The position numbers and the translations under genes are program-made. A model generated the notes under the pieces. The model did not search any database. It was not told where the DNA came from and saw only the letters and a program-made list of their open reading frames with translations. A DNA stretch of 64,000 nt. It comes from Anthoceros angustus (lineage: Eukaryota; Streptophyta; Anthocerotopsida; Anthocerotales; Anthocerotaceae). This document shows positions 45,286 through 55,681 of this stretch, in pieces (position 1 is the stretch's first letter; each line of letters opens with the position of its first letter). Location: positions 1 through 64,000 of the forward strand of contig VJWM01000326.1 in assembly GCA_010909165.1 (NCBI GenBank). Direction: 5' to 3'.

Positions 45286-45362
45286 GGGCCACGTGGCACA
45301 CATCCAAGGGCAGGATAGAATGGTAGTTACTTCTTCTAACCCTTGGGTGACTTATAAAAGTG
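45286..45362 (+). promoter_or_regulatory. LTR promoter 1, copy 5
   Basis: CACGTG at 45290-45295 and TTATAAAAG at 45352-45360. Confidence 0.6.
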
Positions 45363-45924
45363 GTGCAGGAGGCCATGACCAAGGGCAAGGAGGCCACAAC
45401 TCGTAAACTTGAAGAGACGGCCTCACGCAGAAGGCGCCGCCACACCTCAAGCCCAAGGCCCCATACAGCAACGCACTGCATACGTGAAGGAGGAGAAGGA
45501 GGGCGCAAGCTCAAGAAGGAGGAAATCGCGCCCAAGAGAGGAAGAAGGAGGAAAAGAGGAAGAAGAGAAGGGAGAAGAAGGTTGGGGCGCAACCCAACAC
45601 TTGCCAAGCTCGTGAGGGTGCCTAGGAGGGTGGAGCGTGGCAAGATTGCTAGGAAACCGTGCAGGAAGGGCTCCTAAATTGCTGGCGGTGTAAGAGTCCG
45701 GGAGAATTTTGGTGAGCTTTCTGCAGGAGAAATCGGGGTTTTGAGGACGCCAAGGTGTAAGGACTGCAGGAGGAGAGCAAGGGCAAGGACCTTTGAGCTG
45801 TGAGCAAGAGCAAATCGAGGAGGAGGAGAAACGCTTTGCAAGGATAAGAAGTCGGTGAGCCGCAGGAATTGCAGGAGAGGCATCACTTTTCTTCAATTTC
45901 GTGCAAGTACTAACCAAGGAGGCC

Positions 45925-48561
45925 ATGACCAAGCCTACCATGACCAAGGGCAAGGAGGTAGTAGCCAAGGAAGGAGCGTCCACCAAGGGAGGTGGCGCAG
46001 GAGCGGGCAAGAGGTCTAAGGCAGGAGGATCAGACCCCGGAGGGTGGAAATTTGACATGCCCTTGTTTACGTGCTATGCAGGCCAGCTATCCTCTAGAGA
46101 CCTTTCAGACTTTCGACCTTGGGCAGCAGAGGAGAATATTCAGCTAGAGTGGGTGTATGGGCGACATTGGTCTTACACCAACCTTGAATTGATAGAGGAG
46201 TGTTTTGCTAATTTGCAGACGGAAGAGGAAGAGGAATTGGCCGCCTTACCGGATAGAAACGACGGACGGATCCACGGTGTTGGATAAGGAGCATACGCTG
46301 TATATGGCGGTGCCGGATAGCGAGGATAGCGGAATCACGTTGATGGAAGGAACAAGTGGAGGCAAGCGTGCATCGACGGCGGATCTCCCCAAGGGAGCCC
46401 TTACACTTATGCAAGGGGGCATGAAGGCTAAGTCCAAGAATGGTTGGCTGACGGACCAAATCTTGGAGCCGAAGTGGAGATTGTTCACAAGAATGGTTTT
46501 GGGCTTGGTGAGCAATCCAAGGGTGTCATATTTCAGCACTACCTTCCTTCATTTTCTGTGGAAGATCACTCAAGGAGCGAAGCCGGATTGGGGGCTCATC
46601 ATGTATGAAGCATACACCTACCACGGTAGGAGGGAAAGGAAGTCACGGTTTGGAAGCTCCCAAGAGGAGAAGGAGAGCAAGGCATGCTATCTTAGCACTT
46701 ATCTAGTGCATTTGTGGGAAGTAGAGGGCTACTCACAAGTAAGGAGTTGGATGATTCCAAGCATCCCTTTAACATTGTGTACTTATGCCTGTGAGAGGGA
46801 CAGGAGTGCTTGGTGCTTTGCGCCTAAAGGAGGTGCCGCACCACCGGACATTATTGCCGGAAGGAATCCTCCAAAGATAGGCCGAGGATGCGGAGGACTT
46901 GCAAGGAGAAGTTGTAGGGGATTTGAAGTTTGGACCGGAGGATGCGGAGATGGAAGGTAGGATAGATCCTACCATGGCGAATCCCGCGAGGGTGGGAGGT
47001 GTTCCCACGTGGTTTGGGACCCCTTCGTCCTCTCATGACAAGGCCTACGGAGGAATTAGTCCTACCACGGTAGGAAGTAGTCCCACTGGAGCACCTCCTA
47101 CCACGGTAGGAGGGAAAGGAAGTCACGGTTTGGAAGCTCCCAAGAGGAGATAAGAAGGCAACCGGCCCTGCTAGGTGGGCGAGCGGATGGAGTCACGGTG
47201 GGAGGAGTTGCCACCAAGTGATGAGCGGGAGCTCATCATAGGGAAGCAAGGGATGTAAGATCCCATGAGCAAGGCAAAGGCCTTGAGTCTCCGGAGGTAA
47301 GAAAGGAGACTTAGACATGTTGGAGGAGATGCTGCATAGGGGAGATGTTCAAGGTAGACATAGGAGCCGCCAAGAGGAGAGTTGAATTCTTGAAGACGGA
47401 GGCGAGAAGACAAGGACCTACCAAGCAAGGGAAATTGCGGTAGTAGCTAAGGAAGGAACTCAAGATAGGCCGGAGGATGTTATGAGGATGGAAGCTCAAG
47501 TGGAGCACTTGGAAAAGAGTCTTGAAACAAGGCACAGGAGGCAAACAATCATATTCGGAGAACAAGGCTCTTACCAAGCAATTGGCAGCTCGAGAGGAGA
47601 AGGTGGAGCAACTTGCTCACATGGTGCATGGAAAAGAAGGCGAAGACAAGCAAGTGCTGCTAATGGAGGAAAGGTCAAGACGAGAGCAATCGCAAAGAAA
47701 TGAGGGCAAGACAAAGGCAAGTAGGCGCACATGAGCGGGTCATAGCCACACAATGAAGATTAGTGACATGGAAAAGGAGCTGGGAGAAATCCGCCGGAGG
47801 CTGGAATTGAAGGAAGAAGAGCTGGAAGAACGGACACATTTTGTCCAAAGATTGGAAATGGAACGAGAAGTCCAAAGAACGGAGAATGCACAACTCCCTA
47901 GGAGGATAGGGGAGTTGGAGGAAGAAATGGCAAAGGAGAAAGGCCGTCATGAGGCGGTAAAGATATGTTGGCGGTGAGGGAGCAGAGATTTCGGGCTGAT
48001 TATGCCCTACAAGAGAGATTGATCCGCCAACTGCAGAATGAGAGGACGGAGAATGTGGCTCTCCATGTCAAGACTGGTGAGCTGGCCTTGGAGCGAGATG
48101 CTTACAAAAGCAAGTGTGAGCATGGTGTATGGCTTGAGGATTATGAAGAATTGGAGATGGCACAACAACGATTTGCAGCCCATCTTCACAACAAGGTGCT
48201 CAAGGCCACTAACGAGTTGTTGCGACTTGCTTTTGAAAGGAGGATGTTGGGACCTCATGACGATGATAGGGAGGCCCTCATGCAAGTCCAACCGGAAGCC
48301 TTAGACTTGGAGAGTGTCCCAAGCAACAGGGGTGAAGAAACTTCGCACCATGGAGAAGCAAGTGAAGCGGGAGAAGCTGCACATGTGGAGAGAATCACCC
48401 CAGGAAGGGGTAAGGAAGAAGAAACGACCCCGGTAGGAACTCCTACCGTGGTAGGAGGAGTTCCTACCGTGGTAGGAGGGACTCCTACCGTGGTAGGAGA
48501 AGGTCCTACCATGGTAGGAGGAGTTGGAGGAAGAAGGAGGAGGCTGCTAGCATGGATTTGA
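45925..48561 (+). pseudogene. LTR-embedded ORF, copy 5 (best-preserved segments)
   Basis: The N-terminal frame 45901-46287 is open from MTKPTMTKGKEVVAKE through GQLSSRDLSDFRPWAAEE and WSYTNLELIEECFANL. The frame 46205-46960 continues through the globular core and a KPDWGLIMYEAYTYH block. The coiled coil is open in 47753-47977 (MEKELGEIRRRLELKEEELE) and 47965-48561 (ERLIRQLQNERTEN, LALERDAYKSKCEHGVWLED, LHNKVLKATNELLRL), ending in palindrome-encoded GTPTVVGGVPTVVGG repeats. No membrane segment or known catalytic motif is visible. Predicted features: soluble, long coiled coil, probably oligomeric. Identity unknown. Confidence 0.65.
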
Positions 48562-49600
48562 CGGCAGGGGAGGCGAGTACCTTGGCCCTTGCAGGAAAGA
48601 AGGAAGAGGGGGTTGATCTTGCAGAATGGAGCAAGAATCACAAGGAGAAGACCAACCTCCTAACATGGGTGTGGAGAAGGAGCTCACTTGCTCACATGGT
48701 GCGACATGGGAAAAGAAGGCAAGACAAGCAAGTGCTGCTAATGGAGGAAAGGTCAAGACGAGAGCAATCTCAGAAATGAGGGCAAGACAAAGGCAAGTAG
48801 GCACATGAGCGGGTCATAGCCACACAGGTGTGAAGATTAGTGACATGGAAAAGGAGCTGGGAGAAACCAGGAGGCTGGAATTGAAGGAAGAAGAGCTGGA
48901 AGAACGGACACATTTTGTCCAAAGATTGGAAATGGAACGAGAAGTCCAAAGAACGGAGAATGCACAACTCCCTAGGAGGATAGGGGAGTTGGAGGAAGAA
49001 ATGGCAAAGGAGAAAGGCCGTCATGAGGCGGTAAAGATATGTTGGCGGTGAGGGAGAGATTTCCGATTATGCCCTACAAGAGAGATTGATCCGCCAACCG
49101 TAATGAGAGGACGGAGAATGTGGCTCTCCATGTCAAGACCGGTGAGCTGGCCTTGGAGCGAGATGCTTACAAAAGCAAGTGTGAGCATGGAGTATGGCTT
49201 GAGGATTACGAAGAATTGGAGATGGCACAACAACGATTTGCAGCCCATCTTCACAACAAGGTGCTCAAGGCCACTAACGAGTTGTTGCGACTTGCTGAAA
49301 GGAGGATGTTGGGACCTCATGACGATGATAGGGAGGCCCTCATGCAAATCCAACCGGAAGCCTTGGACTTGGAGAAGATCCCAAGCAACATTGGTGAAGA
49401 ACCTTCGCACCAGGGAGAAGCAAGTGAAGGAGAAGCAGTGTGGAGAGAATCACCCTGTGAAGGGGTAAGGAAGAAGAAACGACTGTAGGAACTCCTACTG
49501 GTAGGAGGAGTTCCTACCGTGGTAGGAGGGACTCACCGTGGTAGGAGAAGGTCCTACCATGGTAGGAGGGCCAAGAAGCAGCGGATTCAAAGGTCGCTAG
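48552..49600 (+). repeat. duplicated coiled-coil module in the expanded LTR
   Basis: A charged-tail start (MDLTAGEASTLALAGK) runs to GGAGCTCACTTGCTC, where the sequence switches to the coiled-coil region at the shared word ACTTGCTCACATGGTG. The coiled coil is then repeated (48830-49490, open as MEKELGETRRLELKEEELEE and LALERDAYKSK), followed by a second palindrome linker (49490-49570). Confidence 0.75.
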
Positions 49601-49639
49601 CATGGATTTGACGGCAAGGGAGGCGAGTACCTTGGCCCT

Positions 49640-49915
49640 TGGGTGAAGAAGGAAGAGAAGGAGAAGAAGGAGGGCGCAACCCAACACTTGCCAAGCTCGT
49701 GAGGGTGCCTAGGAGGGTGGAGCGTGGCAAGATTGCTAGGAAACCGTGCAGAAGGGCTCCTAAATTGTGGCAAGGTGTAAGAGTCCGTGGGGAATTTTGT
49801 GAGCTTTCTGCAGGAGAAATCGGGTTTTGAGACGCCAAGGTGTAAGGACTGCAGGAGGAGAGCAAGGGCAAGGACCTTTGAGCTGTGAGCAAGAGCAAAT
49901 CGAGGAGGAGGAGAA
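49640..49915 (+). repeat. duplicated leader module in the expanded LTR
   Basis: GGGCGCAACCCAACACTTGC to GAGCAAGAGCAAATCGAGGA repeats sequence that normally lies between promoter 1 and the ORF start (45585-45820). It is joined to the charged-tail module at both ends through GA-rich words. Confidence 0.75.
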
Positions 49916-51520
49916 GTCGAGGATGAGCCATGGCTAAGAGAGCCCGGCTATTTTATTGGAGGAAGAAACTTCGCACTGTGGAGAAGCAAGTGAAGGAGAA
50001 GGTCCTACCACGGTAGGAGGATAGGGGAGAGAATCACCTGTGAAGGGGTAAGGAAGAAGAAACGACTGTAGGAACTCCTACTGGTAGGAGGAGTTCCTAC
50101 CGTGGTAGGAGGGACTCACCGTAGGAGAAGGTCCTACCATGGTAGGAGGGCCGGAAGAAGCAGCGGATTCAAAGGTCGCTAGCATGGATTTGACGGCAAG
50201 GGAGGCGAGTACCTTGGCCCTTGCAGAAAGAAGGAAGAGGGGTTGATCTTGCGGTGAATGGAGCAAGAATCACAAGGAGAAGACCAACCTCCTAACATGG
50301 GTGCAGGGAGCTCACTTGCTCCACAAGTGAGAGGAAGAGGAGAAGTCGAGGATGAGCCATGGCTAAGAGAGCCCGGCTATTTTATTGGAGGAAGGAACTC
50401 AAGATAGGCATCAAGATAAGGAAGGGATTCATAAGAAGTCCTTAAATTAGCTTGAAGACATGGGGCAAGATGCCACTTGGGAAGACTTTTCTTTAGAGGA
50501 GGAGGAGCATTAATGCTTGTCAGTTGAGAGTGTGTTGACTAGCTAGATAGGAATGTTGTGAGCCATTAAGGCTCACATAGGTGAATTTTGCTAGAATAGA
50601 ATTTTACCCAAGATGCTTGGATGTCGAACTTAAAGTCCGATAGTAGGATACACTAAAATAAGGAGTAAGGCGGTGCAGGAGGAGAAGGTCCTACCATGGT
50701 AGGAGAAGGTCCTACCATGGTAGGAGAAGGCGCTAGCATGGATTTGACGGCAAGGGAGGCGAGTACCTTGGCCCTTGCAGAAAGAAGGAAGAGGGGTTGA
50801 TCTTGCAGAATGGAGCAAGAATCACAAGGAGAAGACCAACCTCCTAACATGGGTGTGGAGAAGGAGCTCACTTGCTCCACAAGTGAGAGGAAGAGGAGAA
50901 GTCGAGGATGAGCCATGGCTAAGAGAGCCCGGCTATTTTATTGGAGGAAGGAACTCAAGATAGGCATCAAGATAAGGAAGGGATTCATAAGAAGTCCTTA
51001 AATTAGCTTGAAGACATGGGGCAAGATGCCACTTGGGAAGACTTTTCTTTAGAGGAGGACAGTATTAATGCTTGTCAGTTGAGAGTGTGTTGACTAGCTA
51101 GATAGGAATGTTGTGAGCCATTAAGGCTCACATAGGTGAATTTTGCTAGAATAGAATTTTACCCAAGATGCTTGGATGTCGAACTTAAAGTCCGATAGTA
51201 GGATACACTAAAATAAGGAGTAAGGCGGTGCAGGAGGAGGAAGAAGCAGGATTCAAAGGTGCTAGCATGGATTTGACGGCAAGGGAGGCGAGTACCTTGG
51301 CCCTTGCAGAAAGAAGGAAGAGGGGTTGATCTTGCAGAATGGAGCAAGAATCACAAGGAGAAGACCAACCTCCTAACATGGGTGTGGAGAAGGAGCTCAC
51401 TTGCTCCACAAGTGAGAGGAAGAGGAGAAGTCGAGGATGAGCCAAGGCTAAGAGAGCCCGGCTATTTTATTGGAGGAAGGAACTCAAGATAGGCATCAAG
51501 ATAAGGAAGGGATTCATAAG
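49916..51520 (+). repeat. tandem charged-tail modules (period about 530-560 bp)
   Basis: The end of the embedded ORF and its 3' flank occur with stops at 50432-50434, 50988-50990 and 51517-51519, and again at 52865-52867. Each unit holds TTGACGGCAAGGGAGGCGAG, a frame LAEWSKNHKEKTNLLTWV, the stop, and the U3 start words up to AATAAGGAGTAAGGCGGTGC. Palindromes at 50000-50150 and 50690-50730 sit between units. The units are nearly identical, pointing to very recent duplication. Confidence 0.8.
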
Positions 51521-51779
51521 AAGTCCTTAAATTAGCTTGAAGACATGGGGCAAGATGCCACTTGGGAAGACTTTTCTTTAGAGGAGGACAGTATTAATGC
51601 TTGTCACCAAAGAGAGTGTGTTGACTAGCTAGATAGGAATGTTGACAGAGCCATTAAGGCTCACATAGGTGAATTTTGCTAGAATAGAATTTTACCCAAG
51701 ATGCTTGGATGTCGAACTTACCGGCAATAGGATACACTAAAATAAGGAGGCAAAGGCTGTGAGGGCGCGTGGGAGGTAT

Positions 51780-51808
51780 GTGAGGACCTCCCTATAAAAG
51801 GAGGGAGC
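51780..51808 (+). promoter_or_regulatory. LTR promoter 2, copy 5a
   Basis: CTATAAAAG at 51792-51800 between CCTCC and GGAGGG. The leader that follows is interrupted by palindromes at 51905-51935 and 52166-52195. Confidence 0.6.
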
Positions 51809-52604
51809 TTGTGAAGTAAAATTATCGTGTCTTGCGCTCCCATCCTCCCGAGTCCTTCACTTTGTGTGCGGAATTTCGTGCCGCAAGCCAACGCAGTCCG
51901 TAGAGAGGAGAAGGTCCTACCACGGTAGGAGATTGTGGAGGAGGAGGAAGAAGAGGGCGCCTTGCTTGCTCTTTGCGGCCCACACTCGCTGCTCCTCTTG
52001 TGAATGGTTCTTTGTGAATTGTTTTGCTTTGAGTGTGTGGCGATGCTCAAGGAACTCTCGGCTTGAGGAGGAGGAAGAGGAAAGACTCGGAGGTTCTCGC
52101 CCGTGCAAACCACATAGCAACCGCCCAAGGAAGAAGAGGGCGTTGTTGATTGAGAGAGTTGTGAGGAGGAGAAGGTCCTACCATGGTAGGAGGAGTTGGA
52201 ATTAATGAGCCAGCAATTGGTGTTAGAGTAGGAGATTGTGGAGGAAGGAAGGGTAGATGAGTAGAGAAGAAGAGGGCGTTGTTGATTGAGAGAGTTGTGA
52301 GGAGGATTAGAGTGTAGGAAAACTAAGGCCACAGGTCGAGCCTAAGGGACGAATCCCAAATCCACTGCAAGTAAGAGGGCGCCTCCCGTGTGGAGAAGAG
52401 TGTCTTAGGAGTAGGGACGGTTGCGGTGTGGGTCGGGGGTCCTGGCGCCCGTGATAGACACCTCATTGGGCGTAACACAATTGTGTGGTGTCGTTGTAGG
52501 TTGAGGTTTGGTGAGTTCTGAAGCGATGCAGGCGCGTGGCTGTAGAGGGAGCGTGAGAGGGCGCCTTGCTTGTTTAGAAGGCTGAGGTAGTGTGTAGCTG
52601 CGGG

Positions 52605-52870
52605 TAGTGGTTTCTCAAGATTTGACGGCAAGGGAGGCGAGTACCTTGGCCCTTGCAGAAAGAAGGAAGAGGGGTTGATCTTGCAGAATGGAGCAAGAAT
52701 CACAAGGAGAAGACCAACCTCCTAACATGGGTGTGGAGAAGGAGCTCACTTGCTCCACAAGTGAGAGGAAGAGGAGAAGTCGAGGATGAGCCAAGGCTAA
52801 GAGAGCCCGGCTATTTTATTGGAGGAAGGAACTCAAGATAGGCATCAAGATAAGGAAGGGATTCATAAGA
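52605..52870 (+). repeat. fourth charged-tail module joined to an LTR end
   Basis: The downstream LTR sequence TAGTGGTTTCTCAAGATT passes directly into TTGACGGCAAGGGAGGCGAG, the shared bases being GATT. This starts another module with its stop at 52865-52867. Confidence 0.7.
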
Positions 52871-53129
52871 AGTCCTTAAATTAGCTTGAAGACATGGGGC
52901 AAGATGCCACTTGGGAAGACTTTTCTTTAGAGGAGGACAGTATTAATGCTTGTCACCAAAGAGAGTGTGTTGACTAGCTAGATAGGAATGTTGACAGAGC
53001 CATTAAGGCTCACATAGGTGAATTTTGCTAGAATAGAATTTTACCCAAGATGCTTGGATGTCGAACTTACCGGCAATAGGATACACTAAAATAAGGAGGC
53101 AAAGGCTGTGAGGGCGCGTGGGAGGTATG

Positions 53130-53158
53130 TGAGGACCTCCCTATAAAAGGAGGGAGCT
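53130..53158 (+). promoter_or_regulatory. LTR promoter 2, copy 5b
   Basis: CTATAAAAG at 53141-53149, identical in context to the copy at 51792. The downstream sequence to 54000 is the regular LTR end and lacks palindromes. Confidence 0.6.
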
Positions 53159-54000
53159 TGTGAAGTAAAATTATCGTGTCTTGCGCCCCATCCTCCCGAG
53201 TCCTTCACTTTGTGAATTTCGTGCCGCAAGCCAACGCAGTCCGTAGAGAGGAGAACGGTTCGGAGGCCGGGGAGGGCTTGCTCTTTGCGCCGCCAGCCTC
53301 CCCTTGTGAATGGTTGTGAATTGTTTTGCTTTGAGTGTGTGGCGATGCTCAAGGAACTCTCGGCTTGAGGGTAGACTGTGGAAAAGACTCGGAGGTTCTC
53401 GCCGTCTGCAAACCACATAGCAACCGCCCAAGGAAGAACTCGTTAATTTCCTGACGGACCCGTGCCAGCCGAAGGGCGAGTTGGAATTAATGAGCCAGCA
53501 ATTGGTGTTAGAGTAGGAGATTGTGGAGGAAGGAAGGGTAGATGAGTAGAGAAGAAGAGGGCGTTGTTGATTGAGAGAGTTGTGAGGAGGATTAGAGTGT
53601 AGGAAAACTAAGGCCACGTGTGAGCCTAAGGGACGAATCCCAAATGCAAGTAAGAGGGCGCTCGTGGAGAAGAGTGTCTTAGGAGTAGGGACGGTTGCGG
53701 TGTGGTCAGGGGTCCCTGGCGCCCGTGATAGACACCTTGTCATAAGACGAACCCGCAATTGTGTGGTGTCGTTGTAGGTTGAGGTTTGGTGAGTTTACGG
53801 GCAAGACGCGCGAGGCTGCTGTAGAGGGAGCGTGAGAGGGCGCCTTGCTTGTTTAGAAGGCTGAGGTAGTGTGTCAGCAGTAGTGACGGATTTCTCAAGA
53901 TCGACCCCCAAGTCTCATGGGACGAAACCCAACGCATTTAAACGGGGATAAGTGTGGCCGCTAGAGGGGAATCTCGGAGTGCCCCGGGTTTTCCTCCCAT

Positions 54001-55255
54001 GCGATGATGAAGCGAGAATATCCCTTGGATGACATGGAGCCTGTAGTCATCCCCCCGCAGATTCCACCTTGGTGCGGGTGGCGGCAGCAATGAGGCCCCG
54101 ATGCTGACGGGACTTCAGTCACATGATTTTCCAGCCAATGCTAATGCTCACATGGTGCATGGGAAAAGAAGGAAGAAGGAGGAGAAGGTCCTACCATGGT
54201 AGGAGATTGTGGAGGAAGAAGAACCCCGAACCATGAGGATCGGCATCATCCACCACCATCTGAATGGGCAGAGCCCCGTTACCAATCTATTGACTTTAGG
54301 ACTAACCTAGTTGTCAGCCCCGTCATTCCAGATGAGCCTACTTCTCTATCTCAAGCCTTTAATGGCCCTGAGTCAGTGCAATGGAAAGTAGCTGTGGAGG
54401 ACGAATACCAGTCCTTGGTAAAGAACAAGACTTGGGTACTAGCTGACCTACCTCCTGGCCGAAAGGCAATATCCTGTAAATGGGTTTTTAAGCTAAAGCT
54501 AAATGCTAAAGGAGAGGTGGCTAGGTTCAAAGCTCGTCTTGTAGCATGAGGGTTTACACAGGTTGAGGGTTTGGACTATCAGGAAACATTCTCCCCTGTT
54601 GTACATACACAATCCATAAGGATTCTCCTAGCCTATGCAACAGAACACAATCTGGACCTTCAGCAGATGGATGTTTGCACTGCCTTCTTCTATGGTGCGC
54701 TGGACGAAGAGTTATACATGCTGCAGCCAGAAGGGTATGAGGATAAGAAACATCCACACAAAGTTTTGAAGCTGCTGAAATGTATCTATGGCTTAAAAGC
54801 AGTGGGAGAGTTGGATGTGATGCATGTTTACTTAGTATCAACCTGAGCCGCAGTGGCACAAATGTCTACAAGCTCACGGTTGGGTCTTCAATTGTGATCC
54901 TTGCCCTTTACGTAGATGAGGTGATCATAGCAACCGCCCAAGGAAGAAGAGGGCGTTGTTGATTGAGAGAGTTGTGAGGAGGAGGAAGGAAGGGTAGATG
55001 AGTAGAGAAGAAGAGAAGGGAGAAGAAGAGGGCGTTGTTGATTGAGAGAGTTGTGAGGAGGAGGAAGGAAGGGTAGATGAGTAGAGAAGAAGAGAAGGAG
55101 GAAGTTCAACCTAGATCAAGCTCGTCCTGCTACAACACCTTTTGCGGTTGGGACTAAACTTACGGGAGCGGTGTGCTGGGCGTTGAGGAAATGAACATCG
55201 TGATGTACCATGGAACATGCGATGGGTAGCCTCATCTTTTGTAGCTAAGGAAGGA
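54001..55255 (+). pseudogene. copia A reverse transcriptase, stop codon and YVDE change
   Basis: Linker sequence (54001-54170) is followed by a palindrome insert (54180-54215). The polymerase then reads VAVEDEYQSLVKNKTWVLAD, CKWVFKLKLNAKGEVARFKA, stop TGA (54547-54549) where copia C has Arg, GFTQVEGLDYQETFSPVV, QQMDVCTAFFYGALDEELYM (first catalytic Asp kept) and LLKCIYGLK. The catalytic YVDD is YVDE (54909-54920). LTR-derived sequence interrupts at about 54935-55095. Copia coding returns as KFNLDQARPATTPFAVGTKL. Confidence 0.85.
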
Positions 55256-55300
55256 GGAGAAGGTCCTACCATGGTAGGAGATTGTGGAGGAAGAAGAGGG
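55256..55300. repeat. palindrome and LTR patch inside copia A
   Basis: GGAGAAGGTCCTACCATGGT with flanking LTR words (AGATTGTGGAGGAAGAAGAG, then GGCGCC) lies between two copia coding segments. Confidence 0.75.
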
Positions 55301-55681
55301 CGCCCGAGACCACTCGGGTGTGATGGATTTTCGTTATCTTAAAGGCACTCATACAACAGGACTGGTTTACAGACAAAGTGGGACAACACAACTTACCTTG
55401 ACAGGGTTTACAGATGCCGACTAGGCTTCTGATTAAGACTCTTGATGCAGCTTGTCAACATATTGTTTTACACTTGCGTCGGCATTTGTCTTGAGTTGTA
55501 TTCTTCTATAGCACCTCTCACAAACAATACAAGTCTTTGTGAAGCTTCCAAGGAAGAAGAGAAGGGAGAAGAAGAGGAGGATGTTGGGACCTCATGATTT
55601 AAGCTGCATCCAACCCACGACTCCTCTGGTCAACACTTGAGTTAGGAGCTAATCCTAAATTCCATGCTCGGACCAAACTTT
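55301..55681 (+). pseudogene. copia A RNase H remnant
   Basis: RYLKGTHTTGLVYRQ and LTLTGFTDAD precede a TAG stop at 55422-55424 where family members have Trp (TDADWASD). Later NPKFHARTK (about 55651-55680) is the start of the conserved RTKHI block, cut by an inverted LTR fragment. An LTR patch lies at about 55550-55600. Confidence 0.75.

Larger units (their letters stand above)
34423..54000 (+). mobile_element. element 2: long-LTR element with an expanded 3' LTR
   Basis: 5' LTR 34423-39798, primer site at 39803, internal region to 44626, polypurine tract, 3' LTR from 44627 to about 54000. The internal region is colinear with element 1, including the missing pol core. It sits within copia A, which resumes at about 54001. 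No clear target duplication is seen (TGGAC before, GCGAT after). The 3' LTR end reads CCTCCCAT, missing the final CACA. Total length about 19.6 kb. Confidence 0.8.
44627..54000 (+). repeat. 3' LTR of element 2 (copy 5), expanded to about 9.4 kb
   Basis: Colinear with the other LTRs to about 48690, then carries extra copies of its own parts: a second coiled coil (48690-49490), a second leader (49640-49915), repeated charged-tail modules (to 51520), and two promoter 2 regions (51792 and 53141). The regular LTR 3' end follows to 54000. The 5' LTR of the same element is 5.4 kb, so the growth happened after insertion or is an assembly product. Confidence 0.75.
23565..55681 (+). mobile_element. copia A: Ty1/copia element in several pieces
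   Basis: Order on the plus strand: LTR 23565-23768, primer site, leader, gag, CCHC and protease (31199-33180), integrase (33478-34422 with a replaced block), then reverse transcriptase and RNase H (54001-55681). The order gag-protease-integrase-reverse transcriptase defines Ty1/copia. It is split by copia B, by element 2, and at 55682 by an inverted LTR fragment in the middle of the RNase H block NPKFHARTK. The 3' LTR is not seen. Confidence 0.8.
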
